The notes: generated by a model not told the origin, from the letters alone. A stretch of 42,817 nt of DNA from Candidatus Saccharimonadota bacterium (GCA_017511965.1 JAFWHT010000020.1:1-42817); one strand, 5' to 3'; positions 33,365 to 41,110 are shown, counted from the stretch's first letter. Made by a program: numbers and translations.

Positions 33365-34237
33365 TTACAAGTTAAACAATTTCGTCGTATTCTCAGTCGT
33401 AATCTTCGCAATTTCTTCTACCGGAGTTTCCAGTTTTTCCGCCAGCCACCTAGCAACATCCGGAATAAATGCCGGCTCATTTTTTTTGCCACGGTGTGGT
33501 ACTGGCGCCAAAAACGGTGCGTCAGTTTCGAGCAAAATCCGATCTAAAGGCGGCGTCGGCAAAGTCGAATAAGTCGCCATTCCATTCACGCCAACATAAA
33601 AATCCGTTTCATTTAAAATCCGTCGCAAATTCTTTTTATTATCCGAAAAACTGTGCACCACCCCGCGCGTTTTTGGAAAATTCTTTACAACTGCAAAAAA
33701 ATCATCAAACGCTTCCCTTACGTGGAACGAAACCGGCAAATTATTATCTTTCGCAAGTTGCAACATCTCCTCAAAAAGTTCAATCTGCGCCTTACGATCA
33801 TAACCCTCATAATGATAATCTAACCCTACTTCACCAATAGCAACAGGGCGGGTGGCCGAACCTGTTTTACTCGGCATCGTAAAGTTTTGATTTGAATTTT
33901 CAACACGTATATTCCTGACGCGCCCGACAGGTTCGTCCCGAAGGGACGGTTCTGCCGGCGCGCCAGTGTATGACGTGCTTGAAAATTCAAGTCCAGATGC
34001 CGAGAAAATAGGTTCGGGCAGGTCCCGCCCCGCTTCTGACGGATGTATGCCGTAAGTCCAATAAACATTTTCATGCTTTTCAGCGAATTCTTTCGCCACC
34101 AAAGAATCCTCATGCGACGTGCCGATACAAATAACTTTCTCAACCTTATTTTCTCGCCCTCGCCTTAAAGCTTCTTCCGCCTCTTCTTCCGAAAAGAATT
34201 CCCTATCATGCAAATGACAATGCGAATCAACGAACAT
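33365..34237 (-). CDS. tatD: TatD-family metal-dependent DNase with palindrome-encoded insert
   Basis: TatD enzymes are TIM-barrel DNases that act in DNA repair. The 290-aa protein has the metal site FVDSHCHLHD (residues 2-11), IGEVGLDYHY (catalytic glutamate, E137), FHVREA, VVHSFS and the late ETDAPFLAP. Residues about 70-131 differ from the family: they replace the usual short helix between TYGIHPSEAG and PVAIGEVGL with about 61 low-complexity residues, encoded exactly by palindrome P3. The catalytic residues are intact, so the enzyme may still work. TATAAT lies 6 nt before the ATG. Confidence 0.9.
   Translation of the reverse strand: MFVDSHCHLHDREFFSEEEAEEALRRGRENKVEKVICIGTSHEDSLVAKEFAEKHENVYWTYGIHPSEAGRDLPEPIFSASGLEFSSTSYTGAPAEPSLRDEPVGRVRNIRVENSNQNFTMPSKTGSATRPVAIGEVGLDYHYEGYDRKAQIELFEEMLQLAKDNNLPVSFHVREAFDDFFAVVKNFPKTRGVVHSFSDNKKNLRRILNETDFYVGVNGMATYSTLPTPPLDRILLETDAPFLAPVPHRGKKNEPAFIPDVARWLAEKLETPVEEIAKITTENTTKLFNL
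33846..34030. repeat. Long palindrome P3 inserted in frame in tatD
   Basis: The 185-nt element pairs at GGGCGGG/CCCGCCC, CCGAACCT/AGGTTCGG, CTCGGCATC/GATGCCGAG, TTGAATTTTCAA and further blocks up to the tip near 33938. It is more GC-rich than its surroundings at the ends. It covers tatD residues 70-131 without breaking the frame. Confidence 0.8.
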
Positions 34238-34252
34238 AGCTAAATTATAGCA

Positions 34253-34403
34253 AGAAAATTAAAAACTTTCTATGAGTGCAATAAAAAGGCTGAAAATTCC
34301 AAAAAATAGCGATGGAAAGCCGGTACTGAAATACCGGAAGGATTCCATCGGATTATTTTTTGGAATTTTCACCTCTGCACGAATAGAAAGTTTTTAATTT
34401 TCT
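34253..34403. repeat. Long palindrome P4 between typA and tatD
   Basis: The outer 21 nt pair perfectly (AGAAAATTAAAAACTTTCTA at the left, continuing one more base), followed by GAAAATTCCAAAAAATA with its complement and CCGGTA/TACCGG at the tip. It takes up the whole space between the typA stop codon, which it includes, and the -10 box of tatD. It could double as a terminator for typA, but it is far larger than needed. Confidence 0.82.
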
Positions 34404-36291
34404 ATCCACGATTTTCTCTTTTTCTTTTTATCGGGTCGAGCTGTCTTTTTCGTAAACGCAAAGACTGTGGCGTAACTTCTAGCAGTTCGTCGTCAAGCAA
34501 AAAATCCAAACATTGTTCTAGGGACAATTGCGTATATGGCGTCAGCTGAATCGCGCCATCCGACGCATGTGTTCGCATATTTGTCAGTTGTTTTTCTCGA
34601 CAAACATTAATATCGAGATCATCTTTTTTGTTCGAAAGCCCAACAATCATTCCTTGATAAACCGGAACTTGTGGCGGGATAAACAAAACACCTCGCGCCT
34701 GCGCCGAGTCTAACGCGTACGCTGTCGAAACCCCATCTTCAAATGATATCAACGCCCCATTTCTTTCCGGCTTATATTTTTCTGTGACCGGGCGATATCC
34801 CGAAGGAATCGACGACATAATTACCGTTCCTTTTGTCTCGGTCAACAAATTATTCCGAAGTCCAATTAGTCCAGCCGTCGAAATCTCATAAACAAATCTC
34901 GTCGTTCCAGAACTCGTTATGTCTTGCGATTTCATTTCGGCGCGTCGGATTCCAAGCTCTTGCGAAACGGCGCCAACATATTCCGACGCAACTTCAATTG
35001 TCAAATCTTCCATCGGTTCCGAACGCACCCCATCGATTTCACGATAAACTACCTCTGGTCTTCCGACCTCCATTTCGTAGCCTTCGCGGCGCATCGTCTC
35101 AATCAAAACCGAAAGATGAAGCTCTCCCCGCCCCGAAACTTTAAAACCAAGCCCGTCTGGCTCTAATTTAAGCGCAATGTTAGTCTCTAGTTCTTTTTCA
35201 AGCCGTTCTGCAATTTGGCGTGAAGTCGTAAATTCGCCTTCACGGCCCTTTAATGGCGAAGTGTTTGGGCCAATATAAATCGAGAGTGTCGGTGCTTCGA
35301 GCGAAATTCCAGGCAAAGCTTTTGGATTATCGCCCGTCGCAATTGTATCGCCAATGTTCGCTTCCGAAACCCCCACGAGCGCCACAATATCCCCCGCAAT
35401 CGCCTCCGGCACCTCTTCTTTTGAGAGCCCCCGATAGGAGAAAATCCGATCAATCTTCGCATGCTTCTCGACGGGTCCTGCCGCCGCATCTTCCCCCGTC
35501 GTCGCAGGGGCTCCGCCGGGGGTCCCCCAAGCGGCGTCACCCGTCGATGTATCATGCAGAACTTTAACCCCTTGCCCCTTCTTCAACTTTCCACTAAAAA
35601 TCTTCCCAATCGCATACTTACCAAGATAATTGTCCGCTGCGAGCGCCGCGACTAAAAGTTGCGCATCAGAAGAATCCGAATTTACGCTCGGCGCCGGAAT
35701 GTCATTAATAATCGCATCAAATATAACATGTAAATCATCATCTAAATCCGTCGAAACTCCCGCCCGGCCCTCGCGCGCAATTGCATAATAAACCGGATAA
35801 AACAGTTGCGATTCGTCCGTCGCGAGCTCCAAAAACAAACTCTCAATCTCGGACAAAACCTCCGCCACGCGCGCCGCCGGCTTATCAATTTTATTAATCA
35901 CTACTACCGGCTTTAAACCCAACCCAAGCGCTTTTGATAAAACAAATTTCGTTTGCGGCATCGGCCCTTCCTGCGCATCAACAATTAATAAAACCCCATC
36001 CGCCATATTCAGAGTTCGCTCAACTTCGCCCGAAAAATCTGCGTGCCCCGGCGTATCAATGATGTTAATCTTATAATCTTGATAGTAAACACAAGTCTGC
36101 TTCGCTGTAATCGTAATTCCTCGCTCGTGTTCCTGATCACCCGAATCCATAATCAAAGTTTGCGACATCTCGGCTTGGTTGTCACGAAAAGTTCGCGACT
36201 GTTTCAAAAGCCCATCAACCAGCGTCGTTTTACCGTGGTCAACGTGCGCTAGTATAGCTACATTCCGAATTTTATCTTTACTAAAAACCAT
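34402..36291 (-). CDS. typA: Ribosome-associated GTPase TypA/BipA
   Basis: TypA is a translational GTPase of the EF-G group involved in 50S assembly and stress adaptation. The 629-aa protein has G1 [11 protein letters not shown]2 region [10 protein letters not shown]3 DTPGHADF and G4 NKIDKPAA, then domain II, the TypA-specific [20 protein letters not shown] block and the C-terminal [12 protein letters not shown] region. Residues about 249-275 are an extra Gly/Ala/Thr-rich loop in domain II, encoded by GC-rich palindrome P6; without it the length fits the family (about 605). TGGTATAAT lies 7 nt before the ATG. Confidence 0.95.
   Translation of the reverse strand: MVFSKDKIRNVAILAHVDHGKTTLVDGLLKQSRTFRDNQAEMSQTLIMDSGDQEHERGITITAKQTCVYYQDYKINIIDTPGHADFSGEVERTLNMADGVLLIVDAQEGPMPQTKFVLSKALGLGLKPVVVINKIDKPAARVAEVLSEIESLFLELATDESQLFYPVYYAIAREGRAGVSTDLDDDLHVIFDAIINDIPAPSVNSDSSDAQLLVAALAADNYLGKYAIGKIFSGKLKKGQGVKVLHDTSTGDAAWGTPGGAPATTGEDAAAGPVEKHAKIDRIFSYRGLSKEEVPEAIAGDIVALVGVSEANIGDTIATGDNPKALPGISLEAPTLSIYIGPNTSPLKGREGEFTTSRQIAERLEKELETNIALKLEPDGLGFKVSGRGELHLSVLIETMRREGYEMEVGRPEVVYREIDGVRSEPMEDLTIEVASEYVGAVSQELGIRRAEMKSQDITSSGTTRFVYEISTAGLIGLRNNLLTETKGTVIMSSIPSGYRPVTEKYKPERNGALISFEDGVSTAYALDSAQARGVLFIPPQVPVYQGMIVGLSNKKDDLDINVCREKQLTNMRTHASDGAIQLTPYTQLSLEQCLDFLLDDELLEVTPQSLRLRKRQLDPIKRKRENRG
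35469..35546. repeat. GC-rich palindrome P6 in frame in typA
   Basis: The 78-nt element has outer arms CGACGGGT/ACCCGTCG and GCCGC/GCGGC, and a strong internal stem of CCCCC/GGGGG. Its GC content clearly exceeds that of the surrounding gene. It encodes typA residues about 249-275, a loop extra to the family. Confidence 0.72.
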
Positions 36292-36330
36292 GCAAATTAT
36301 TATACCATAATTTCATGATATAATAAAGGA

Positions 36331-36510
36331 ATGCAATATCAAGTCTATGAACCAAAACGTTGTTGGGTTGGCGATACGCATAAAATTATTTACGATACCA
36401 AAGAAGAAGCCGAGCTTGCCGCAAAGGTTGCCGAGTATGACCATCACGTCAATAACCTAACCGTTTATAAATGCGATTATGGCGACCACTACCATCTAAG
36501 CTCAAACTAA
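36331..36510 (+). CDS. 59-aa small protein with Cys/His-rich end
   Basis: Short gene: MQYQVYEPKRCWVGDTHKII at the start and a C-terminal YKCDYGDHYHLSSN, whose cysteine/histidine spacing recalls half of a zinc ribbon. A helix with KEEAELAAKVAEYD lies between. TGATATAAT (36316-36324) ends 6 nt before the ATG, the same layout as the other leaderless genes, and the frame is clean. The stop overlaps the convergent cutinase-VWA gene by 4 nt. It diverges from typA. Function unknown. Confidence 0.78.
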   Translation: MQYQVYEPKRCWVGDTHKIIYDTKEEAELAAKVAEYDHHVNNLTVYKCDYGDHYHLSSN

Positions 36511-38225
36511 CGTCGCCCAGTATTTGGTGCTTTCGGAATAAACATAGGCGCTTCAATCCCCACCGCATCCTCAGCTACCCCTAAGCTCATTGCACCAAAA
36601 CCCACTCCCGCACTTATCAATACTTCTACGCTGTCTCCACTCATTTCCCCTCTAATCGGTATTAGAGTTAATCTATTTTCCATCCCCAAATCCAATCCCG
36701 ACACCACCACCTTGTCCTCATAAGTTACCCCAACAATCCAATCATTCAAAACTACTGCTATCTTTTCTGCATCGGTATTAAATTTCACCTCGTGTTCACC
36801 ATCCGCAATCAATTCGCTAGAAATCACTTCTATACTAGGCTTCTCCACCATCGACTCATCTTCCTCTACTCTCGGCAAACTATCAAATCTATTCATAATA
36901 TAATCCGTTAGCAGACCTAACTCCCCCATATTTGTCATTACTATTCCATCCGTTCGCCCCGCCAATTCTTCATAACTCGGCGCCACTCCTTCTTCCGTAA
37001 TGATATAAAAATTCACTGGGTCTATCTCTTTACTCAATCGCACTACTTCATCCAAAGTTACCCCGTCTCGATCCGGCAATAAAAACGGTGCATCGGTTAA
37101 AACTACTATCGATTTTGTCGCTCCAAATGTCCATTTTAAATTCTTCATTGCATAGAATGATGCCGAAAGCAAAGATTCCTCCCAATCTCCCCCTCCATCT
37201 ACTTGAATCGCATTGATTGCCGCCGTAAATACTTCTAGCGTACAAGTTTCAAAATTACAATGTTCTACCGGCTCATACTGATCCAAAAGGTCACGATAAT
37301 CGTACAGCGCCACGCGTCCACCCGCCTCAAAAGTCTCACGCGCCAACCGCAATGCTTCTACCTTGTACATATCAATCATTGCACTCATCGACCACGTCGA
37401 ATCAATCAAAATTGCCGTATCACGCGAAGTCGCCACCCTTGCCTTTATCCCAAACTCTTGACAAATTCTACTAAAAATTACCTTTGCCGCATCTTGATAA
37501 AGCGATTTTCCAATGTAATTTGTGTGGTCGCTCATATTCGCCCCCGAACTACAAAAGAAATCCCGCCCATTACACCAAGTTCCTACTTTACCGGCAAACC
37601 CCTCCGGCGCGTAAGGCTGATTTGCCCCCAATTTCCCTTTATACGCATGGCAATCCGGTACATACATCCGATAATCAGACAATCCTTTACCTCTACACGC
37701 TTTCGGAAATATCCCTTTACCTTCTGGCAAATAAATTTTTGGGTCCCCAAATGTTGCTACATAAATCACTTTATCCGCCTTCAAATTGCGAATCGCTCGC
37801 GAAATCACCATCGCTCCTTGCGAATAGCCTCCCAGCACATATTTTGTATTAGGACACTCCGTGTTTACTAGTTGTATTAAATTTTCCACTCCTTGCCGTA
37901 CACTCTCGCCAAATTCATATGCTTCACCTCTACCAAAATATGCCCCAAGCGTCACCAATAAATTATCTATCCCAACCGGAACTGCCGGATATTCTAGATC
38001 AATAAATTCATAACTTAAACTAACCGTTTTTAATCTTTCTTCAATTGTCGATTTGTATTCCAAATAATTCTTGTCCACCCATCTTTCCCCACCCGATCCT
38101 CGCACAAATAGCACCCTCACATCCGGACACCCACTTGCCTGCACCGTAGCTCTCATTGGCACCACCGTCGCCACCACCACCATCGCTATCACCATTAAAA
38201 TTTGATATTTTATTTTTTGCTTCAT
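36507..38225 (-). CDS. Secreted cutinase-like esterase fused to a VWA domain
   Basis: The 572-aa protein has a signal peptide (residues 1-31), a cutinase-type alpha/beta hydrolase domain (33-250) with CPDVRVLFVRGSGG, nucleophile S135 in GGYSQGAMV, the D222 region in NGRDFFC and H234 in SDHTNYIG, then a von Willebrand A domain (about 268-430) with a MIDAS-like D275-S-T-W-S279. A final beta domain follows, ending PKAPNTGRR; APNTG resembles a sortase sorting motif but no membrane helix follows. It is probably exported and may act on host cell envelope lipids or bind a surface; this is inference. The site-C promoter and GCGAGGT precede the ATG. Confidence 0.85.
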   Translation of the reverse strand: MKQKIKYQILMVIAMVVVATVVPMRATVQASGCPDVRVLFVRGSGGERWVDKNYLEYKSTIEERLKTVSLSYEFIDLEYPAVPVGIDNLLVTLGAYFGRGEAYEFGESVRQGVENLIQLVNTECPNTKYVLGGYSQGAMVISRAIRNLKADKVIYVATFGDPKIYLPEGKGIFPKACRGKGLSDYRMYVPDCHAYKGKLGANQPYAPEGFAGKVGTWCNGRDFFCSSGANMSDHTNYIGKSLYQDAAKVIFSRICQEFGIKARVATSRDTAILIDSTWSMSAMIDMYKVEALRLARETFEAGGRVALYDYRDLLDQYEPVEHCNFETCTLEVFTAAINAIQVDGGGDWEESLLSASFYAMKNLKWTFGATKSIVVLTDAPFLLPDRDGVTLDEVVRLSKEIDPVNFYIITEEGVAPSYEELAGRTDGIVMTNMGELGLLTDYIMNRFDSLPRVEEDESMVEKPSIEVISSELIADGEHEVKFNTDAEKIAVVLNDWIVGVTYEDKVVVSGLDLGMENRLTLIPIRGEMSGDSVEVLISAGVGFGAMSLGVAEDAVGIEAPMFIPKAPNTGRR

Positions 38226-38262
38226 ATTTACCTCGCATTTTCTTTAATTTTATATTGCGAGG

Positions 38263-38292
38263 ATTATAGGCACATCGTCAAAAAAATTGCAA
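38263..38292 (-). promoter_or_regulatory. G-tract promoter (site C) of the cutinase-VWA gene
   Basis: On the minus strand: six G, TTGCAA (38292-38287), an 18-nt spacer containing TTTTTTTGACGA, and TATAAT (38268-38263). The flank GGGGGTTGnAA...TTTGACGA is shared with site A at 9071-9099. Confidence 0.55.
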
Positions 38293-38337
38293 CCCCCCAA
38301 GCCTCAAAAATTTAACATAAAAATTTTCTAGATTAAT

Positions 38338-39573
38338 TTATTTGACAACCAAAAATTTATTTTTACCTTTTTTAATAATTGCCGTTTGCTTTAGCTCAAT
38401 ATCTTCTAAAGCCTTAACCCCATTTATCGTAATCGCGCCTTGCGAAATAAATTCTCGCGCCTTTTTCTTTGACTCTGCAAGTCCATTATTAACCAGCGCA
38501 TCAACTAGCAAAATTCCCTTCGAAACTACCGGCAGATATTCTGCAAACTCATTAATTTCATCTTCCGAAAAACTCGTAAAATCCGTCTCCCGGCTAAATA
38601 ACATTTCGGTCAAATTCTCTACTGCTTCCATCGCCGGTTTTCCGTGAACAACTTCCGTCACACCACGCGCAAGCGCTCTCTGCGCAATTCGCTTTTCCGG
38701 CGCCTTAGCATGTTCTGCCAGAATCTTTTCGATTTCTTCTTTTTCATAAATCGTGTAAATTTTAATCAAATACTCAACCGACTCATCCGGCTGATTTAAC
38801 CAAAACTGATAAAAATCAAACACCGATGTATAGTTGCCACCACCATTATCCGAACTCGCGAGCCAAATCGCATTTCCTTCCGATTTCCCAAACTTCCGTC
38901 CCGTTACCGGATCAATCACCAGCGGCGTCGACCAAACATCTGCCTCGCCCTCTTCAAGTCGTTTAATCAAATGAATTCCACTTGTACAGTTTCCGTATTG
39001 GTCTGCCCCACAAAGTTGCAAATCAATTCCGTGTTCACGATAAAGGTGCAAAAAGTCATAGCCCTGAATTAAAGTATACGAAAATTCTGCATAGCTTATC
39101 CCCGAACCACCTTCACCAATTCGATTTTGCACAAATTGCCGATCGAGTAGCTGTGTCATCGAAAACGCCTTCCCCACCTCACGCAAAAAATCCAAGTACT
39201 TTATCTCGCGGAACCAATCATAGTTATCAACCATCGTCGCATTATTAGAGTTTATTATTCGTTCTACTTGTTCTTTGATGCATTTCTTATTGTGCTCAAC
39301 CTCATCAAGCGATTTTAAATCCCGCTCACCATTTTCTTTTGGATCACCAATCTGGCCCGTTGCACCACCAACTAAAAGATACGGCTGATACCCATGCCTA
39401 ACAAAACAAGCGCACATCAAAAGTGCCGCCAAATTACCAATCGTTAAAGAATCCGCCGACGGATCCGCCCCCCAGTAAAATTTTTTATTCTCGCGCGTGT
39501 CTAGATTCGCCGGATTCTCGATTGTCGTCTCGGCTTTAAACCCACGCCAAATTAATTCTTCTGATAATTTCAT
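38338..39573 (-). CDS. tyrS: Tyrosyl-tRNA synthetase
   Basis: Class I synthetase for tRNA-Tyr, 411 aa. It has the HIGH-equivalent GADPSADSLTIGNLAALL, the tyrosine pocket QGYDFLHLYREHGIDLQLCGADQ, the KMSKS-equivalent KFGKSEGNA and a C-terminal S4 domain (LVNNGLAESKKKAREFISQG). It overlaps rnhA by 4 nt (ATGA), yet has its own TGATATAAT 6 nt before the ATG, inside the rnhA 3' end, so it may be made both ways. Confidence 0.95.
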   Translation of the reverse strand: MKLSEELIWRGFKAETTIENPANLDTRENKKFYWGADPSADSLTIGNLAALLMCACFVRHGYQPYLLVGGATGQIGDPKENGERDLKSLDEVEHNKKCIKEQVERIINSNNATMVDNYDWFREIKYLDFLREVGKAFSMTQLLDRQFVQNRIGEGGSGISYAEFSYTLIQGYDFLHLYREHGIDLQLCGADQYGNCTSGIHLIKRLEEGEADVWSTPLVIDPVTGRKFGKSEGNAIWLASSDNGGGNYTSVFDFYQFWLNQPDESVEYLIKIYTIYEKEEIEKILAEHAKAPEKRIAQRALARGVTEVVHGKPAMEAVENLTEMLFSRETDFTSFSEDEINEFAEYLPVVSKGILLVDALVNNGLAESKKKAREFISQGAITINGVKALEDIELKQTAIIKKGKNKFLVVK

Positions 39574-40004
39574 AGATTTATTATATCACCTTTCCTTGCT
39601 TTATTAGCCCACGAGTCGGCAAGCTCGTTAAAATTAATTCCGCTATGTCCTTTTTCCCAAACCAATCGAACATTATATTTTTTATAAAGTTCGTACAATT
39701 CTTTCACTAAATCTAAATTTTTAATCTCACCCTTAGACTTTTGCCAACCTCTTCTAGCCCACGAATCAGCCCATTTTGTGAGAACATTAATCCAAAACTC
39801 CGAATCCGAATGAATCTCGCAACCCTCCTCTCCAGCATACTTAATCGCCTCAATCATCGCCGTTCCCTCCATCCGAATGTTTGTTGTATCTTTATCACAT
39901 CCAGTTCGCACTGGTTTTGCCTCGTCTCCAAAAACCTCTAAAACCGCCCAGCCCCCCGGCCCAGGATTTGGCGAAGCACTCCCGTCTGTCCATAAAATCT
40001 TCAT
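39570..40004 (-). CDS. rnhA: Ribonuclease HI
   Basis: Removes RNA from RNA-DNA hybrids. I choose ATG 40004 (MKILWTDGSASPNPGPGGWA): TGGTATAAT (40016-40011) lies 6 nt upstream, and a longer frame to 40088 runs through the promoter into the FISUMP cassette. Catalytic acids are visible in WTDGSASPNPGPGG, RMEGTAMIEAIKY, IHSDSEF and near the end GHSGINFNELADSWANKAR. The 144-aa length fits the family. Confidence 0.95.
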   Translation of the reverse strand: MKILWTDGSASPNPGPGGWAVLEVFGDEAKPVRTGCDKDTTNIRMEGTAMIEAIKYAGEEGCEIHSDSEFWINVLTKWADSWARRGWQKSKGEIKNLDLVKELYELYKKYNVRLVWEKGHSGINFNELADSWANKARKGDIINL

Positions 40005-40008
40005 ATCC

Positions 40009-40020
40009 CCATTATACCAC
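40009..40020 (-). promoter_or_regulatory. rnhA promoter abutting the FISUMP cassette
   Basis: Minus-strand TGGTATAAT lies at 40019-40011. The identical 47-bp repeat of the cassette begins at 40031, only a dozen bases away, so the cassette has no room for its own start region on the plus strand. Confidence 0.65.
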
Positions 40021-40030
40021 GCTAAAAAAT

Positions 40031-40077
40031 AATGTCCCACAACGTACCTTGTCCGACACTCGGGATAATAAGACTTA
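40031..40077 (+). repeat. 47-bp inverted repeat, left copy (IR-L)
   Basis: Identical base for base to the complement of 41930-41976. In both copies the frame encodes NVPQRTLSDTRDNKTY, the start of the FISUMP domain. Sequence on both sides diverges at once. An imperfect palindrome TTGTCCGA-CAC-TCGGGATAA lies at 40049-40068, which could be a recombinase core. Confidence 0.93.
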
Positions 40078-40768
40078 CTGGGTTGCAAAGCTAGCTGATG
40101 GTAAATGTTGGATGACGCAGAACTTGGATCACGACATCAATTCTGCCAGAACTTATACTCCAAACGATACAGACATCCCCGCCAACTGGAAACCAGACAA
40201 ATCAACTTATCCTACTAGCACTACGACTTGGGACAATACCAACAACGGCTACAACATCCAACAATCTTACGATCCAGGTAATAAAATTTGGGATGGCACA
40301 CTAAGCTCTACTGGTTTAACTCTAGACGCTATGACTCAGGGCACCAATCAACACTACCACATTGGTAATTATTATAACTTTGGTGCCGCAGTAGCCATGA
40401 ATGATACAAGTAGCTATACTGCACAAAATCAAGACTTAGACCAATCCATCTGTCCCAAAGGCTGGACTTTGCCAAAATCAGGTAATGTTACCATTGCCGG
40501 CTCTTTCCAGTATTTAGTAAATCAGTACAACTGGACAAGTCATACTATGGCCAATCCTAATATATGGGCAGTTCCACTGTATTTCACGCTCGGTGGTCGC
40601 TGGTACGGGATATCAAACTCTATAGCGAGCTCCGGGCTTTTCTGGTCATCAGTCGTGTACTCGTCCGACGCCACTTACTGTTTGGGCGGAGGTTACGATG
40701 GTGGCGTCAGTCCCGCGAACAACCTCAATCGCCACTACGGTCGATCGGTACGTTGTGTGTCTCGGTAG
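40031..40768 (+). pseudogene. Silent FISUMP C-terminal cassette (no start codon, no signal peptide)
   Basis: From the repeat onward the frame encodes a full FISUMP domain: WVAKLADGKCWMTQNLDHD, the block QHYHIGNYYNFGAAVAMND, QSICPKGWTLPK, FWSSVVYSS and RSVRCVSR before TAG. Upstream of the repeat the frame runs through the rnhA promoter and antisense rnhA, without homology to any FISUMP protein and with no ribosome site or suitable start. It lacks the signal peptide and InlB-type domain found in the expressed gene. It best fits a donor or alternative 3' end for the gene at 41197-42817, reached by inversion or gene conversion. A decayed 5'-truncated copy is the alternative, but the intact frame over 245 codons speaks against decay. 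Confidence 0.85.
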
Positions 40769-40782
40769 GTTCACTAACCCCC

Positions 40783-40811
40783 TTGCGCTTTTCTAAACGA
40801 TTTGTTATACT
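40783..40811 (+). promoter_or_regulatory. Promoter of antisense RNA 2
   Basis: TTGCGC (40783-40788), 17 nt, TATACT (40806-40811) with an extended TGT. Predicted start near 40818. Confidence 0.5.
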
Positions 40812-40817
40812 AAAACC

Positions 40818-40886
40818 ATAAAGGCGACGCCTAGCCGTCGCCATGGTTTGCTAGATCACCACTCTATACGAATGGTGATCTTTTTA
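40818..40886 (+). ncRNA. Candidate antisense RNA to the 24-aa ORF
   Basis: About 69 nt. The first hairpin is GGCGACG-CCTAGC-CGTCGCC (40823-40842). The second, GATCACCA/TGGTGATC (40854-40861 with 40873-40880), is followed by TTTTTAGTTTT, a clear intrinsic terminator. The terminator hairpin covers the last codons and stop of the minus-strand mini-ORF, exactly as at 1616-1659. Confidence 0.6.
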
Positions 40887-40930
40887 GTTTTCGAACCGAA
40901 CCAGATTCTAAGAGAAAGCTCTATCCTCAT
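40856..40930 (-). CDS. 24-aa basic amphipathic mini-protein (type I toxin-like)
   Basis: ATG 40930 follows the ribosome site GAAAGGAG at the right distance. The product starts MRIELSLRIWFGSKTKK and ends ITIRIEW; alternating polar and hydrophobic residues suggest a two-strand amphipathic hairpin with a basic turn and net positive charge. It shares size, charge and alternation with the mini-protein at 1581-1652, though the sequences differ. After the stop, the hairpin GGCGACG/CGTCGCC followed by TTTATGGTTTT could end the mRNA. An upstream promoter may be site B (41139-41111), which would give a leader of about 175 nt containing palindrome P7. Confidence 0.55.
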   Translation of the reverse strand: MRIELSLRIWFGSKTKKITIRIEW

Positions 40931-41007
40931 AATTCGTTCTCCTTTCTGTTTTTGTGTCTAGTGTTTCCAACTTTGGGGAGATAAATCTAGGCTATCTAGG
41001 TTCACCG

Positions 41008-41081
41008 TGTATAAATCCCCCCGTCCAGGAGCGAACTATGCGAACTAGTTCGCTCACTGCGGAGGGAATCTATATTACTCA
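41008..41081. repeat. Palindrome P7 in the leader of the 24-aa ORF
   Basis: Centred on GCGAACTAGTTCGC (41041-41053 region), with arms GAGCGAAC/GTTCGCTC (41029-41036 with 41048-41055) and a looser outer stem AATCCCCCCG with CGGAGGGAAT. It is located between a FISUMP gene and its mini-ORF, as P1 is at 1284. Confidence 0.6.
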
Positions 41082-41110
41082 CAAACTAAAATTTTCGCCA
41101 ACCTGCATTC

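Noticed and set aside
39881-40030. 5' extension of the plus-strand FISUMP frame from ATG 39881
   Set aside because: This part is antisense to rnhA, has no signal peptide, ribosome site or homology to FISUMP proteins; the frame is open by chance.
40004-40088. Longer N-terminus of RNase HI
   Set aside because: The extra residues are encoded by the rnhA promoter and the FISUMP repeat, and are not part of the RNase H fold.
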